In this document: in pieces, positions 23,111 through 36,100 of the stretch
Numbering within the stretch: position 1 is the first letter of the stretch
How the letters are laid out: each line of letters begins with the position of its first letter
Assembly (NCBI GenBank): GCA_949130495.1
Contig: OX422222.1
Span: 276,386,109-276,450,108 of the forward strand
Origin: Sambucus nigra
Taxonomy: Eukaryota > Streptophyta > Magnoliopsida > Dipsacales > Adoxaceae
Direction of reading: 5' to 3'
DNA length: 64,000 bases
The notes under the pieces: generated by a model
What the model was told of the DNA's origin: nothing
The model's database searches: none
Seen by the model: the letters and a program-made list of their open reading frames with translations, nothing else
Position numbers and translations under genes: made by a program

Positions 23111-23821
23111 TTAATCATTAAATTTAGCATGGGAGGCTTCATGTGATAGCAAATGAGAATCATAAACCCTGTTTTGTAAAGTTACCAAGTTGGATCTCCT
23201 AATCCAAACAAGTGAAAAGTGACAATCTCGGGATTGGGTGATCTTGGCTACCTTGGTGACCTTACTCTTGGATTTCCTAGGATCCTTTTTGAGATCAAAA
23301 CAAAATTTCGTAAGATGACCTTTTCGACCACAATATGAGCAAGTAAAGACTCGGTGAAAAGTAGTACCTAAGGATTGACCTTTGGAATTTTTTTTAGTTG
23401 AGTCTCTCAAAATAGTGGTTTTGGCTTTATTAGTGGAAGCATTATAAGAATCAAAGTCTATACCACAAGTGTCATTTTTGACTTGGCCGGTGCCTAAGAT
23501 TTTATCTAGTTTTTCGGACCTACACTCCAAATCAAATTTGACTCGACTTGAGTCTCTTAACTTTTCTTCCAACTCTAAAATGTGTGACTCTAGCAAACAC
23601 CTACTCTCTTCAAACATGAGAAGCTCTTTCTTTATAACCTCCATTAAACCTCTAAGGCTATCTCTCTCACCTTCTACATGCTCTAGCTTCTCACGAAGAG
23701 CTCTCTCACGTGTCCTAAGGTCTTCCACTAAAGCACTCTCATCAATGACTTTGGCACGCTCTCTCATACTAGCTTCTAACTTAAAATTAGACCTTTTTAA
23801 TATAATTAATTTGGCATACAA
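23111..23821 (-). pseudogene. gag: gag C-terminal part: coiled-coil and zinc knuckle
   Basis: Of 236 residues, about the first 105 form a charged coiled-coil (runs such as REKLEHVEGERDSL and LEEKLRDSSR). Near residue 161 lies a CCHC zinc knuckle, CSYCGRKGHLTKFC, followed by a basic Lys/Ser stretch. This resembles the extended gag of some copia families that carry a second CCHC knuckle. It lies one frame off the main gag frame upstream (23895-24887), so the original gag has been split by a frameshift near 23850. The knuckle itself is intact. Confidence 0.75.
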
Positions 23822-23894
23822 TTATTGAAAAGCTACTTGAAGTTCACTCACATCAACCTTTTCTTCATTTTCACTCTCTCTTTCATCTCCACTC

Positions 23895-24887
23895 TCACAA
23901 CCTTAAAAATATGGGATTCATAAACTTGGCCTCAGAAGTGTCATGTATTATAACGTCATCATTGGACGATTTTTCACTATCACTTACATGACTTGCCATG
24001 AACGCGGTAAAATTGCACTCAATGGGGTAATTGGGTCCCTCTTCCTTATCACTATCATTAAGTGTGGCATTGTATGAAATTGGTTGCTTCCCATCTTTCC
24101 TTATTTTAGTGGGACAGTCAAAATCCCTATGGCCATACCCTTCACAACCAAAACAACGATTTGACTCGTCCCTATTAAGATCTTCATTTTGCCTTTTAGG
24201 GCGTTTTTCGACTTTGTTATACTTGGATTTATCAAATTTCTTCTTTTTGGTCATAGAGGAAAACATGCCAAGTTCATAGGTTTGTAAATCATCTATGAGC
24301 TCTTCTAGTTTCGTAGAGGCTAAAGTGGGTAAAGAATTCAACACCACCACTTTAGGAATAAATCTATCGGGTAGGTACCTTAAAATTTTCTTTATTACTC
24401 GGTCGCCGGGTATTTTTTCTACCAAATTAAAAGATGAATTTACAAAATCGAAAAGTCTAGCATAAAATTCATTAAAAGTTTCATTTTCAAGAATTTTTAT
24501 GGTCTCGAATTGAGTGGTGAGATTTTGGAGTTTTGAAGATTTTACGACACTAGTTCCTTCATGGGTGAGTCGTAAAATATCCCAAGCCTCTTTAGCGATT
24601 TCACACGTCATGATACGTCAGAATTCATCCGGTGTTACCGTACAAAACAAAGTATTCAAGCCTTGGGAATTAAAATTGACGAGTTTAAGTTCATTCTCAG
24701 TCCATCTCTCTACGGGTTTGGGAACATGCTCATTTTCTACTAAACATGTAGGTGGGGACCACCCGGTAATGACAGACATCCAAACCCTGTCATCTATGGA
24801 CTTTAGTGCCGATTTCATACACGCATTCTAGTACGCGTAGTTGGAACCATAAAAAACTGGAAATTTTGAAAACGGGGAAAATTTCAT
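23895..24887 (-). pseudogene. gag: copia-type gag (UBN2-like) with zinc knuckle
   Basis: A start at 24887 opens MKFSPFSKFPVFYGSNYAY; a TAG then stands where the family has Trp. The frame goes on with MKSALKSIDDRVWMSV (24818) and, after a second stop near 24615, with MTCEIAKEAWDIL, KLQNLTTQFETIK, ENETFNEFYARL and LRYLPDRF. These are the helices of copia gag (UBN2 family, PF14223). Near residue 153 of the last part is a CCHC knuckle, CFGCEGYGHRDFDC. All pieces share one frame. Gag would build the virus-like particle in the cytoplasm; here two stops and a later frameshift abolish it. Confidence 0.85.
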
Positions 24888-24942
24888 TTTTAAACAAAAC
24901 TAAATTAAGGATCTTAACGCAATAACTTAGCGCTCTCTCTCT

Positions 24943-24951
24943 GATACCACT
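24943..24951 (-). other. Primer binding site of element 1
   Basis: On the - strand AGTGGTATCAGAG follows the LTR end ACACTTTCA directly. TGGTATCAGAG matches initiator Met tRNA. Confidence 0.85.
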
Positions 24952-26307
24952 TGAAAGTGTGCGGAAGCCCCCTAAATTTAAGAACTACTTGCAAATTAAA
25001 AGATGAATAAAGAAGGTTTCCAACTAAAATTTCAATTCAACTTTTAAACACAAAACAAACTTCAAATTTTAATTTCTTCAAAATTAAAATTACTTTAAAC
25101 TAAAAGTGAGATTAAACTACTCAACAAATTGATTTCCACTTAAACAAAATTAACTTAACCCAAGTCCTAAAAAATTTCCTAACAATAAATATTCAATTTT
25201 TCAATATAGGCTACACCAAAATTTATCAAATTAAATTCTGGACTTGAATTAAATTAAACTTATCCAAATTATTAATTAGCACCAATTAAACTATAATTGT
25301 GATTTTGAAACCTAATTTTATCTTTTTAATCTTACGCATAAATCTAAGTATTATTGCAAGATAAAATAAAAATCACAACCACTACACTGCGATGTACGAG
25401 GAAAACCCAAATGGGAAAAAATCTCGGACGACCCTTGCCTAACAAATTCACTAGATATGGTTTTATAGTTACAAGACAAAAGACTTAATACCCTTGACTT
25501 AACTGCCTTCATGCCTTGACGCTTCTTCTTGCAAATACCTCTGTCTAGCAAATAACCATGACGTCCATCGCAGTCTTGGTGTCCACTAATCGAAGCACAA
25601 CAACCGTCAACCACACATGGTGCCTTTCACCATGTGAGAAAATCATAGCAAACACAAGGTTTTCTCCTTATGGGTATAGAATAAATCCAAACTTCTCTTC
25701 TTGTTGGTGTAGAGAAAACCCGGTGCCAAAACTCTCTAAGAAAAATATATATAAGTAGAAACTTGGATTTAAACAAACATAGGTATATGTGTTTTTGAAA
25801 AAGTTTAATCCATTAAAATCATAAACACAAAATGGAACTTTTTCTCTCAAGAATGTTTCTCTCTATCTCTCTTGAAGGGAATGAAAAAGTTATCATTAAA
25901 GTTGTTTCCCACACTTAGTTATTTAGGAAAAAGGAGTGGGAAAACAAGTGGGCAAGTGGGAAGTTTTTTTCTTTCAAAACTGTCGGAAAACTACCTCGAT
26001 CATTCAAACGAGTTCGTTCGAATGACAATTCAAAAACCAATGCCCCAAACTTGTTCGAACAACTTTTCTAACGGGAATTCAGAGAATATAAGAAAAATGC
26101 GTTGGAAAACTCGTTCGATTTCTCATTCGAACGACAATTCGAACAAAAATTCAGAAAAAATTTATTTTTCACTTTTAGGCCCAAAAACTTTTGAAAATAG
26201 TTCTAAAAAGTTTTTTTGAAAATAAAAATTCATAAAAGGCATTTTATGAAATTCACCTAATAAAAGTTCCAAGCTCCTATATATATATATATATATATAT
26301 ATATAAT
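24952..26307 (-). repeat. 5' LTR of element 1, outer end truncated
   Basis: It starts at the primer site and carries, in + reading, TGAAAGTGTGCGG, a 32-bp block (24974-25005), the core (25013-26054) and a tail (26145-26307) ending in an AT microsatellite and ATGCATT. The 3' LTR continues for about 215 bp beyond this tail, but here unrelated gypsy-like sequence begins, so the 5' end of the LTR is lost. Confidence 0.75.
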
Positions 26308-26908
26308 GCATTTTAGGGATTTTCCCCCAAAGGGATTTGGGTATTTAAGGATTTCTAGGGCCTTTGGGTGCTCATTTTCCATCAGATTTTCATTCTCTCT
26401 CTAAGCTCTCTGGAGCTTCCAAGGAGTCCAACAACCATTCCAAGCCAAGAACCACCCCCACCTTGAACCACCCCATTTACCCCACATTCCATAATGTTTA
26501 AACCCATAGAACCCATCTACACTATTTGTTGAGCAAGATTAAGATTTATGGAATTATTTGAGGGGTTCTTGAAAATTAAGATGGGAGAAATCATGGAGAT
26601 TTTAGTGGGTTTTAATTAAGCTTTCATGGAGACAAACTTGTTGGAGCTAGGCAACCTCTCTAATGACACCTTAGGAGGTGAAAGGTTGTCATTTTATTAG
26701 ACATTCCATCCTACCATTGTTGGAGCTTCATTTGAGGTGGGAAAACTATACTCTTAGTTTAACACTTTATTTTGTATATTAGTTATCTTGTAACTAGAAT
26801 TGTCAGAGTAGGATGCATACATGAGTAAGAAGATGATTTATTCAGGCCTTGACATAAATGGTTTCAAAGGTTTGTGTAAAAGAGAGGTAAGTATACTCTG
26901 ACACCACT
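26308..26908 (+). repeat. Probable gypsy LTR fragment (+ strand)
   Basis: It has the look of an LTR promoter and leader on the + strand: TATTTAAGG near 26341, then a CT-rich start, GAGCTTCCAAGGAGTCC and a leader without coding pattern. It could be the left part of the same LTR that ends at 37556, but no second copy is available to prove this. The last 30 bases resemble the primer-site flank of element 2. Confidence 0.4.
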
Positions 26909-28024
26909 TGTAAGAGTGGAAAACTTTAATAACTCTTTTGGAATGCGAAAATAAACGCGATCGACTAGGATGGTCACAAGAACAAACCTAATTTTGTATT
27001 TTTATCAATTTAATTCCTAAGAACACAAAACCAATTTTGAACAAATATTGATCTTTGATTAAATTAGTTATGAAGGCAAATATATGTTAAAAATATTATG
27101 AATAGTCTACGCATTCAAGAACACAATGATTGAGGAAAAATCCCCTGTGGGGAAAAGCTTTATTCATCACTTTAGAAATAACTCAAGACAATCAACTTAC
27201 AAACTACTTGATACCCGCCACAAGCAAGCGACAAATGTCGCTCTCGGTATCCATCGATTCCCCTCAACCTTTGTCTTTAGCAGTGATCCCATCGGGTTCA
27301 CAAGTCATCCATGGAGTACCTATCCACAAGGTTTATGTAAGGATACTAAACTTTGTAGGGTTTAAACTGATTCACAAAAACTATTTTGGGAATGTATGTT
27401 GTGAATCAAAAGTGTTTTATCAACACAAAACTTTGAAAACTTTTGGAACGTATATTCTAAAAATGTTCATTCAAATGTCATAGAAAAAAAACATGAAACA
27501 TGTATTTATAAGACGAACACAAATTTTGAGCCGACTCATTTGAACAAGAATAGTAGTCCGTTTGAACGAAATAGGAGCTCATTTGAACGAAAAAACTACC
27601 TCATTTGAACACACTGCAAACGATCTTCAAACGATGCCAAACAATACGCGTTTGTTAGATGAATATATTGAATGGCCCTTTTAATGACTTATCCATCTGG
27701 TTCGAACGAGAATGTCTTCTTATTTGAATGAGGCCAGTGAATTTTAGAAAATAATTTTAAAACAAAAATGACTCGATTTTTAAAACAAAAATTTTTTTGT
27801 TTCAGTTTTCATAAAAATAAAACATCCCAAAATAAATTTCATTAATAAATTTAAATTCCTACAAAGCTTTATACCTTTACGGTATGTAGTGGGGTGTTTA
27901 ACTTGGAGATGCTGGAATTCGGTTCGACGAGTCAGTGCGAGTCGATTTGTAACGGGATAAGCCAAATATGCAAAAGTGCAATTAAAATAAATAAAAAGCC
28001 TAATATAAAATATTTGCACTCACA
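26909..28024 (-). repeat. 3' LTR of element 2
   Basis: On the + strand it starts TGTAAGAGTGG and ends TTGCACTCACA; on the element strand this gives TGTGAGTGC...CTTACA, so TG...CA termini. It is followed (28025-28040) by AACTCCCCTTTT, the complement of polypurine tract AAAAGGGGAGTT. Its outer side (26886-26908) unexpectedly carries a primer-site-like sequence. Confidence 0.8.
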
Positions 28025-29754
28025 AAACTCCCCTTTTGGATATTCCGGTACAAAAACTAACCAAAATCCAAATTACAAAAAAAAAATCCTCCTTAAGACA
28101 AAAATACTAATACCCTCCCTAAACCCTAGTAATGGAATGGCATAGAAAAATAAACTATCTATTCAATCTCCACTTATCGTTCAACTTTGTCTTCATTCGA
28201 TGTAATATGATCTTGCGTAAGTACCTATACACATGAAGCAAAGAACATGCCCCACGATGCATCGAGTTTGAAATAGAAAAAAAAAAAAAAAAACTCATAA
28301 AGTAATCTCTTTTATAAATCAAACTCATCATCAAATATTCCCGTAAAATGTTCTCCCCCTTTTTATCCGAAATAGAGAAAGAAGTAGAAACTAAACATTA
28401 AGAATAAATAATAAGACAAAAGAAATAAGATATCATCACATAGATATGTAAACAATGCATAAGTAATGATAATCTCAAAGGCCTTCAACACCAACTATTT
28501 TTGAAAAATTTCAAAATTTTCAATAAAATCTAAATATTAAAAATACAACACAATACCATATATAATATATGTAATATATATCAAAGTAAATCCGGTACAT
28601 ATATATAGGTATAAACGACCACAAAACATGACACAAAATACATAAGCTTTACACACCAGTGTAGTATCGATGTGTCCCAGCATGTGGGATGGAATGAATG
28701 GGCTTGAACTAGATACACATGAGAAATGACCCAAACACTCAAATAGGTTCAAGAAGTTCTAGATTTAGCCTCAAGTGATAGATAAAAATAACTTCAATGA
28801 ACAAACAAGCACAATGCACACAAGCCTAAAATATTTATGATTCTACAAATCAATAACGTCATGAAAAAATAAACATAATAGGATTCATTGTGCAAACCCG
28901 TTGATCTTCAACTAAACTCCCTCAAAATATAAGCATATATCATATTCTTATAGTTTTCTTTTACTTTTCTCAATTCTTTTGATATATCAAACATTAAACT
29001 AAACTATGTTGGGCCCTTTTATTGCAATTTTTATATTTTTATTGCCTTTAATCTTTTTATTGGCTTTTACCAAAGGTGGCTTTCCCACAAAGATTGTCTG
29101 CCACAGACCTTTCTCGTGCTCATTCATATTTTTTTAATACTAAATAAAATCTCCCACGGGCAACGGTTCTTACATACAAAAATCCCTCATAGTCGCATAA
29201 ACATGTAGATGAACAAATTGATGAGAGAACATCTCACAAATCTCAAATATAAATGGGAAGTTAACATTTCAAAAGCTCGTGCATGTGTTTGTGGAAGCAT
29301 ATACAAAGTCGAATCCATAAAGCAAATCAAGTTCAAAACAGCTCCATGAACATGACCAAGGATAATCTAAGTATATATGATCATAACCAAATGTCTTAGC
29401 CACATGAAAAATACGGAGTTAATTGGATTTAAACACACCAATATGCCATACCAAATGTGTAAAACTAAAATAGACAAAAACCAAAAATCTTTTTGAGATT
29501 TTCTAAAATTTTTCAAACGAAAATCTTTTTGTATTTTCCCAAAATTTTATCAAAATAAAGTATTTTAGTATTTTTCAAATATAGCTTAATATAAGAAAAA
29601 TATAATAAAAACTATACAGATGTCATAACACTAGTAAACATTTATTATGAAGCACAACCAGAGTATGACGAGCAAAATCATTCAAGAAACTATCCATAAA
29701 ATATAGCATGTGAAACATCATGTGCAAGCATGCGAGAATCAACTAGTCCAACAT
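28025..29754 (-). other. Non-coding interior of element 2
   Basis: No protein pattern. Includes a polypurine tract at its left end and a run of about 18 A near 28268. Parts match the interior of element 1. Confidence 0.6.
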
Positions 29755-30075
29755 CTAGCGCCTCCAACAAAGATTATCTAACCCAAATAGATGTATATCT
29801 AACGTGTTAGGATTTTTCAACTTCCTAGTACCACTTCTAAGATCATAACAAAATGCCCTAAGGTGATCTTTCCTATTACAATGGGAACATGTGTAAACAC
29901 AAGGAATGTTACCTGAGGTTTGACCTTTTCTAACGTCATTGGACGCGGTTGACCCTCTAAGACAAATAATGGCCTTGGCTTTTACACTGTAATCATTAGA
30001 AATATGTGATCTAGTACTATCACTACTCAAGTCTTTTAAATCATTTTTTAACTTGAAAAATTTAGACTCAAGCAA
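29755..30075 (-). pseudogene. gag: gag remnant with zinc knuckle, element 2
   Basis: The 106 residues correspond to the C-terminal gag part of element 1: a Ser/Asp-rich lead, then CSHCNRKDHLRAFC (a CCHC knuckle near residue 63, with the usual Gly before His replaced by Asp), followed by a basic stretch. The N-terminal gag (UBN2-like) is missing here, so this copy has lost most of gag. Confidence 0.7.
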
Positions 30076-30290
30076 AGAATTTGACTCTTCAAGTTTTAGG
30101 GACTCCTTCCTATTTTCAATAATTCCTAGAACTTGAAGGAGTCCCTAAAACTTAAAGAGTCAAATTCTATTACTTATTTATGGTTTACTTATTTACCATA
30201 TAGATCCTTGTTTACAACACTAAACAAGGATCTACACGATAAATAAGTACAACTTGCTCTAACACTAATTTGTGAAAGGGTGGTAAGTAT

Positions 30291-30304
30291 GCTCTGACAC
30301 CACT
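30291..30304 (-). other. Primer binding site of element 2
   Basis: On the - strand it reads AGTGGTGTCAGAGC directly after the LTR end CTTACA. It is one base off the Met-tRNA complement (GTATC to GTGTC). Confidence 0.75.
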
Positions 30305-31514
30305 TGTAAGAGTGGAAGGATCTAATACCAGTTTGAGAATGCAAAAATAAATGTGCTCAGCAAGGAAGGTCACAAACACAAACCTATTTTTGTATTTTTG
30401 TTAATTTAATTCCCAAGCATACAAAACCAATTTTAAATAAATTTCAATCTTTGATTAAATTAGTTATGAAGGAAAAATATATGTTCAAAATAATATAAAT
30501 ATGCTACGCATTCAAGAATGCAACGATTGGGGAAAAATACCTTGTTGGTAAAAACTTTATTCATCACTTTAGAAATAATATAAGACAGTTTACTTATAAA
30601 CCACTTGATACTATCCACAAGTATAACACGTTAGTCCTCGAAAGATCTCTAAAGAATACCACTTGTCTCTAAGCAGTCCACAAGCGACATATTCTCTCTC
30701 GGTATCCACCGATTCAGCCTCAGCCTTCGTCTTCGACAGTGATTCCTTTGGGTTCACAAGTCAGTCATAGAGTACCTCTCCATAAGGTGTATGCAAGGAT
30801 ACTAAACTTATAAGAGTTTAAACTAATTCACAAAAAATATTTTGAGAAAATATGTTATGAATCAAAAGTGTTTAATCAACACAAAACTTTAAAAACTTTT
30901 GGAACAGATATCCAGAAAATGTTCCTCCAAAAGTCTTAGAAAAAAATAAACACAAAACAGATATTTATAAGACGAAAAAAATTTTCGAGGCGGCAGCTCA
31001 TTAGAATTAAAATGAGGCTGTTCGAACGAGAATAGCAGTTCATTTGAATGAAATGGGAGCTTGTTCAAACGAAAAGGCTATCTCGATTGAATAGGTTTCA
31101 AACGATCTTCAAACGATGCCAAACATCACGCCCTCGTTGGATACTCATTAGATGAAGATATCGAATGACCCTTATAAGGACTTAGCCATCTCGATCGAAT
31201 GAGAATGTCTTCTCTTTTGAACGAGAAGGAGAATTTAAAAAAATAATTTTAAAATAAAAATTCCTCGATTTTTATAAAAAAAAATCATGTTTCAGTTTTC
31301 ATAAAAATAAAACATCCCAAAATAAATTTAGTGAATAAATTTAAATTCCTAAAAATATTTATACCCTTATAGGATGTATTGGAGTCTTGAACTTGGAGAT
31401 GTTGGCATTCGGTTCGACGAGTGAGTGCAAATCGGTTTGTAACGGGATGCGCCAAATATACTAAAGTGCAAATAAAATAAATAAAAAGCCTAAGCTAAAG
31501 TATTTGCATTTAGA
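30305..31514 (-). repeat. 5' LTR of element 2
   Basis: On the + strand it starts TGTAAGAGTGG like the copy at 26909 and runs in parallel to it through GGTCACAAACACAAACCTA, GATTAAATTAGTTATGAAGG and TTCATAAAAATAAAACATCC to an eroded end near 31514 (TTGCATTTAGA versus TTGCACTCACA). Confidence 0.75.
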
Positions 31515-33029
31515 ATATGAGAAAAATATTACAATTTAAGAATGTTGAACAAATGGTGTATTCAAGAAGTTTGGTATTAAACATTTTATGGAATAAAATA
31601 TTTAAAAATGATATTTGTCTAGCTAAAAATATTTTTGGGTTAATTATGTTTTAAAATTTCTTGCAAAAATGAAGATTTTATAAAAAAAATGGACATTTGT
31701 TGATGTTTGAATAATAAGAATGCCATTTAGTCTTGAGAAATGTATTTTTGCAAATATTATGAAATTTCTAGAATAAATCACATGTTAGATCCATTTGATA
31801 TGATTTTTGGACTTAAAATCCATGTTCTCATGCATATAAAATTATAGTATTTTGATGTTGAACATATAAACAAGTTTGATGAGGTTTTATTGGATTTAAA
31901 CATGAAGTAGAGAAATTAGAAATTTTAGCCCTTAAAGTGTCTTAAAAGGGTGATAAGTGTATGGTTTTAAGACTACATGAATTAATAAAGAAAATGATAT
32001 TTTTTATCAAGTAGTTCTATATGTTCAATGATTTCTTGGAAAAGAAAGTAATGAAATAAAGATATTTCCAACTTAAAAGGAATGTGATTCCAAAATGTTA
32101 AAGAAGTGTTAACGAGTTAAAAATACTTAATAAGTTAGTGTGGGTAATTTAAGGTTATTTTGGGAAATAACACTTGTGAACATGGAGTAAAGGACGAGTT
32201 TGGAAACAAGTTGGTAAATTATAATTTTATGTAAAGTGGAACATTTTTATGAAATAAAAATGTTGAAAAAGGTGTTACACAAAAGGGCCCTAACTGAACA
32301 TGATTTGGGGATAAAATCAATATTAGAGTAAAAAGGATAGGAAATGACGATTTTTAAAGTGTAACATGAATTGGGGTGAAACCCGGGTTTTCTCTTCGAT
32401 CAAGAAAAGAAAAGGTAGAATAATATGGATATTAATAAGGACTCGGATGACACCGGTATAATTAAGGAGGGCTCGAAGCCATGGGGTGAAATACTCAAAG
32501 CCACTAGCAAGAGCATATGGTAGAATAGCTGACGTCGTGGAACTTGTTAAAGTATGCGAATATTGGAAGATTAAGAGAAAACAATAATGAAAATGGAACA
32601 TGTCAAGAGATTGGTTGTGTGATGAATATATGAAAATACAACCTAACTTGAATGAATTAATAAATGTTCCGATAAAGGGTAAAATAAATAAGTAATGTGA
32701 AAACTAATCAATGTCCATAAGGTAAATGAATGGTTAAGTGAAGTGATTAAATGGGTAGTTAAACAACCTAAAGATGTTTAATCCATGATTAATACAAGGG
32801 TGTGCTTATGAAAGATTTTCAAAGAAAATAAGTATTTTAAAACTCGATGTTTGTGTGTGTTGAAAGGGGGATTTTCAAATAAAATACTACGTGAATTGGT
32901 ATAAATGAAGGGGTAATTTCAAAAAAAGAAATGATATTTTTTAAACAAAGTGTATTTTGTTAAGAATATAATCGGGTGTGTTGAATTAAGGAATAAATAT
33001 CATGTTAAGCAAAAGGGAATTATTTTACT
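31515..33029 (+). repeat. Probable gypsy LTR, middle part (+ strand)
   Basis: AT-rich non-coding DNA that lies between element 2 and the hAT MITE. I infer that it belongs to the LTR that ends at the primer site near 37559, since the MITE at 33030-37088 has a target duplication and removing it joins this stretch to 37097-37556. No gene is seen. Confidence 0.4.
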
Positions 33030-33192
33030 CAAGGTTCTAAAAAATGCGGAGCGTGATCGAGGCGTGGAGGCCATACCTTAAGCTTTAGAAGCCTAGGCAA
33101 GCCTTAGGCGTAAAAAGGCATGAAAAGGCGTTTTGGCCTTCTTAATAAATTTTAATATTTTTAACCATAACAAGGCTATTAAAATACTAAAA

Positions 33193-36100
33193 TGCGACAC
33201 CTTGCTTAAAATAATAACGGGTGGCCAACCCTATACTAATTTAAATCAGGGATCTCAGGTTGATCATCCTCAGCATCAACTGACGATACAAAAAAAAACT
33301 AGATAACTACATAAAACTAAAATAAGCGGATGCCAAAAATTTTAAACATACAATAAACATCATGCCAACTACAAACAAACTACTGAACATGATAAAAAGG
33401 GGTACACACGTATCATGAAAAGAGGAAGTACTCAAATAAAACAAAATAAGTACATCAAAAGCAATATACCCGAATATGCTGTTGGGTCACGGACAATACA
33501 ACATCCAGGGAAGAAATATAAAATGCTACGTATAACTCATGGGTATAAACCCAATATACAAAAGGAATCCTATCTAGATTTACAAAGGATTAGGAAACGT
33601 CTACAATACAAACCTCACAATATTTCGCATATGTCACGGCTCCGAGAACACTGGATGAACAAGCATCATCGGTATCCATGCGGTGGGACACCTGTAGTAC
33701 AATGTATATATATAGAAAGAGGGGAAAATAAATGAGTCAGAGCCCGAGGTGTAAAAACGTTTATAGCAAGTGTATTAACAATGCATAATAAATTATAAAT
33801 GTAATATTTCATAATTATAGTGGAGTCGCACTCTCGTGGAACCCCAATCTCACCCCTCAACTAAAGCGCGCACCTAATCGTATCCCTGAACCTTAATTAT
33901 ATTATCCAACACATTCTAGGGACAATCTACCTAATTGTACGAATAGCCTATACCCGCGTAACCCACCATCCTAACATAACCCCAAAATCCTATTCATTTT
34001 AACCCCACCCCTACAAAAACATCCGGACTTATCTATTAACGTAAACATTATATATACACATATATATCTTACTAGGGTTTATCAGTTCTAATTATTAGCT
34101 TAATCCTCTTATTAGTCTTAGCACGACACACATTACCATTTGTTTTCATATAAATAATTTATTCTCCAAACAACATACATCCTAGTACTAAGGACATAAC
34201 TTCTCTCCACTCCCAACATTGCACTACGTTGCATGCGTGGGGCGTCTCATAAAGCAAAATCTAGATAAGGAACCCCTCCGATACACTACTCCTTGACAAT
34301 ATTGATTGTTGAGATCCATTGTGCCCTCAACCCAAAACCTATAACTCCAGCTACTTGCTAGGAACGACTATCTCCAAGTATTTGAGTAAGGCATCACCTA
34401 GAATCCTTAGTGTCTATATAACATTATCTAGGTATAAAACACAATCATTCAATTCTATGACCATGTACACATACCACCCATAATGCACACTTTGACATAC
34501 TCATAACATATATGGTTATAGGATACAAATCTACTGCACAATGCTATCATCTTCTAGGAATTACTCACTTTACCTCGGGTTACCATACACCGGACTATTA
34601 TCACACCACCATGGTAATAAAACAAAAAATAATGTATGGAAAGCGGTCATAGTTCCGAACCGAAAGTGAGAACGAATCATACCCAAGACTTCTCACCCCA
34701 AAATGAAATCACATGATAAATAATGGACGACTATGACATGGGGACTATACGCACCCTGCTCCTCAAGCCAGGCCACCCACATCACGTAACCTCCCATGAT
34801 AGCATGTGTTGGGTATGCCCACACAATAAGTATATATATCATTCACTCTCTACATATACATACATATGATCACATCATATATATAAAAACCACCACACAC
34901 GGTATATACATTCATGTCATACGTACACACATATAGACATATCTATATATATATGTACCTATACATACTATCTCCCATTCGTATATATGAAATTAATAAA
35001 TTCGTATATAGGTGTATATAGTCCTCATTATACTAGCCGCCATTAAGCATACTATCCTAATTCATTTTATATTATGGTCCCTCACTTGAAACATATTCAT
35101 CCATTACCCATGTGATATGAATAGTCTCCCAATCTACTCAATATTAGGGATATTGTCTCATAACCGACTATACCTAACAATCCTCATACCCATTACACCT
35201 ATATTCGGATGCACACTGATGCACTATAGTTATCCCAGGTATAGTTACTCATGTAACTAATAGTTGGTAAGTCTCAGTATCAATCCTAAATTCATTTTGT
35301 AATCCCATCACGTATTGGAACACCCATCGTTAATCACACATAGATAGGTAGTAACTGCCCCGACTACAATTATAACACAATCCTATTCTCGTCGATAGTA
35401 TAATCCAATCATTCTCAATTCAACCTACGGTTCACTTTCTCCTATGAACCCTTAGAATTTCTGCATTTACGATTTATTCCTTAAGTTAAACATTACTAGG
35501 GATACGAGACCTTTCTCTCTTATTGGTCTCCAATCATATCTGAATATAATCCCGTCATTAGGAGGATTCGACGCAAAAGTCGGCCTAATAATTTCACCAT
35601 ATACCTTCATAACTTCCTCGAAGAATCCTCAACCTTGCATCATAGATTAACTCACCTCTAATCTCTAAATAGGACTCCTATCCCTAATGAAGTTCCCCAC
35701 TGTATCGATGCAATGAACTCCGATACATATGTATGTATATTCCCAACCTCAGTAGATATGTCCCCACGATCAAATCATGAGAGAAACCCCCAATGAATCT
35801 CCAAGACTTAATTCTCGTACCATATAAGGATGTTCCAAATCGACAAACCCAATCGAAATGGAGTAAAACTCATTCTAGAAAAATTTCTCAAAATAGCCAT
35901 GTTTCCGAATCGATTCGGCCTGGCCCGAATTGATTCAGTTCCAAAGACGAATCGATTCACCCCTTATGCGGTCCAAAGGACCTGTGAGTCTGTCTTAAGC
36001 CGAATTGATTTGGTGTTGGGTTCGAATCGATTCGGTCACATAGACCTGACACTTTTGCCTAAGCCAAATCGATTCGGGTCTGCAGAACTTTGAAGGTTTC

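Larger units (their letters stand above)
19701..26307 (-). mobile_element. Gag-only LTR retrotransposon 1 (copia type, TR-GAG-like)
   Basis: On the - strand: 5' LTR (24952-26307, truncated at its outer end), primer site (24943-24951), gag with two zinc knuckles (24887-23111), a long non-coding stretch, a polypurine tract (21148-21160) and 3' LTR (19701-21147). No protease, integrase or RT is visible in the 3.8-kb interior. Such gag-only elements are known in plants as TR-GAG elements and depend on a partner for pol. The LTR terminus TGAAAGTGTGCG is identical at 19701 and 24952. The 3' LTR is internally rearranged. Confidence 0.75.
26909..31514 (-). mobile_element. Gag-only LTR retrotransposon 2 (related to element 1)
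   Basis: Two LTR copies in the same orientation (26909-28024 and 30305-31514) flank a 2.3-kb interior. On the - strand the 5' LTR (30305-31514) is followed by primer site TGGTGTCAGAGC (30291-30304), a decayed gag with a zinc knuckle (30075-29755), a non-coding interior similar to that of element 1, a polypurine tract near 28025-28040 and the 3' LTR. No pol is seen. The LTRs share many phrases (TGTAAGAGTGGA start, AACACAAAACTTTGAAAACT-type core, AACGGGAT near the end). Confidence 0.8.

Noticed and set aside
33415..33735. 106-residue open frame within the solo LTR
   Set aside because: No recognisable motif, and it lies within a non-coding LTR with matching TG...CA ends and target copies.
35001..35830. 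tRNA-like or organelle-derived insertion in the AT/AC-rich part of the solo LTR
   Set aside because: No cloverleaf with A and B boxes and no organelle gene could be recognised.
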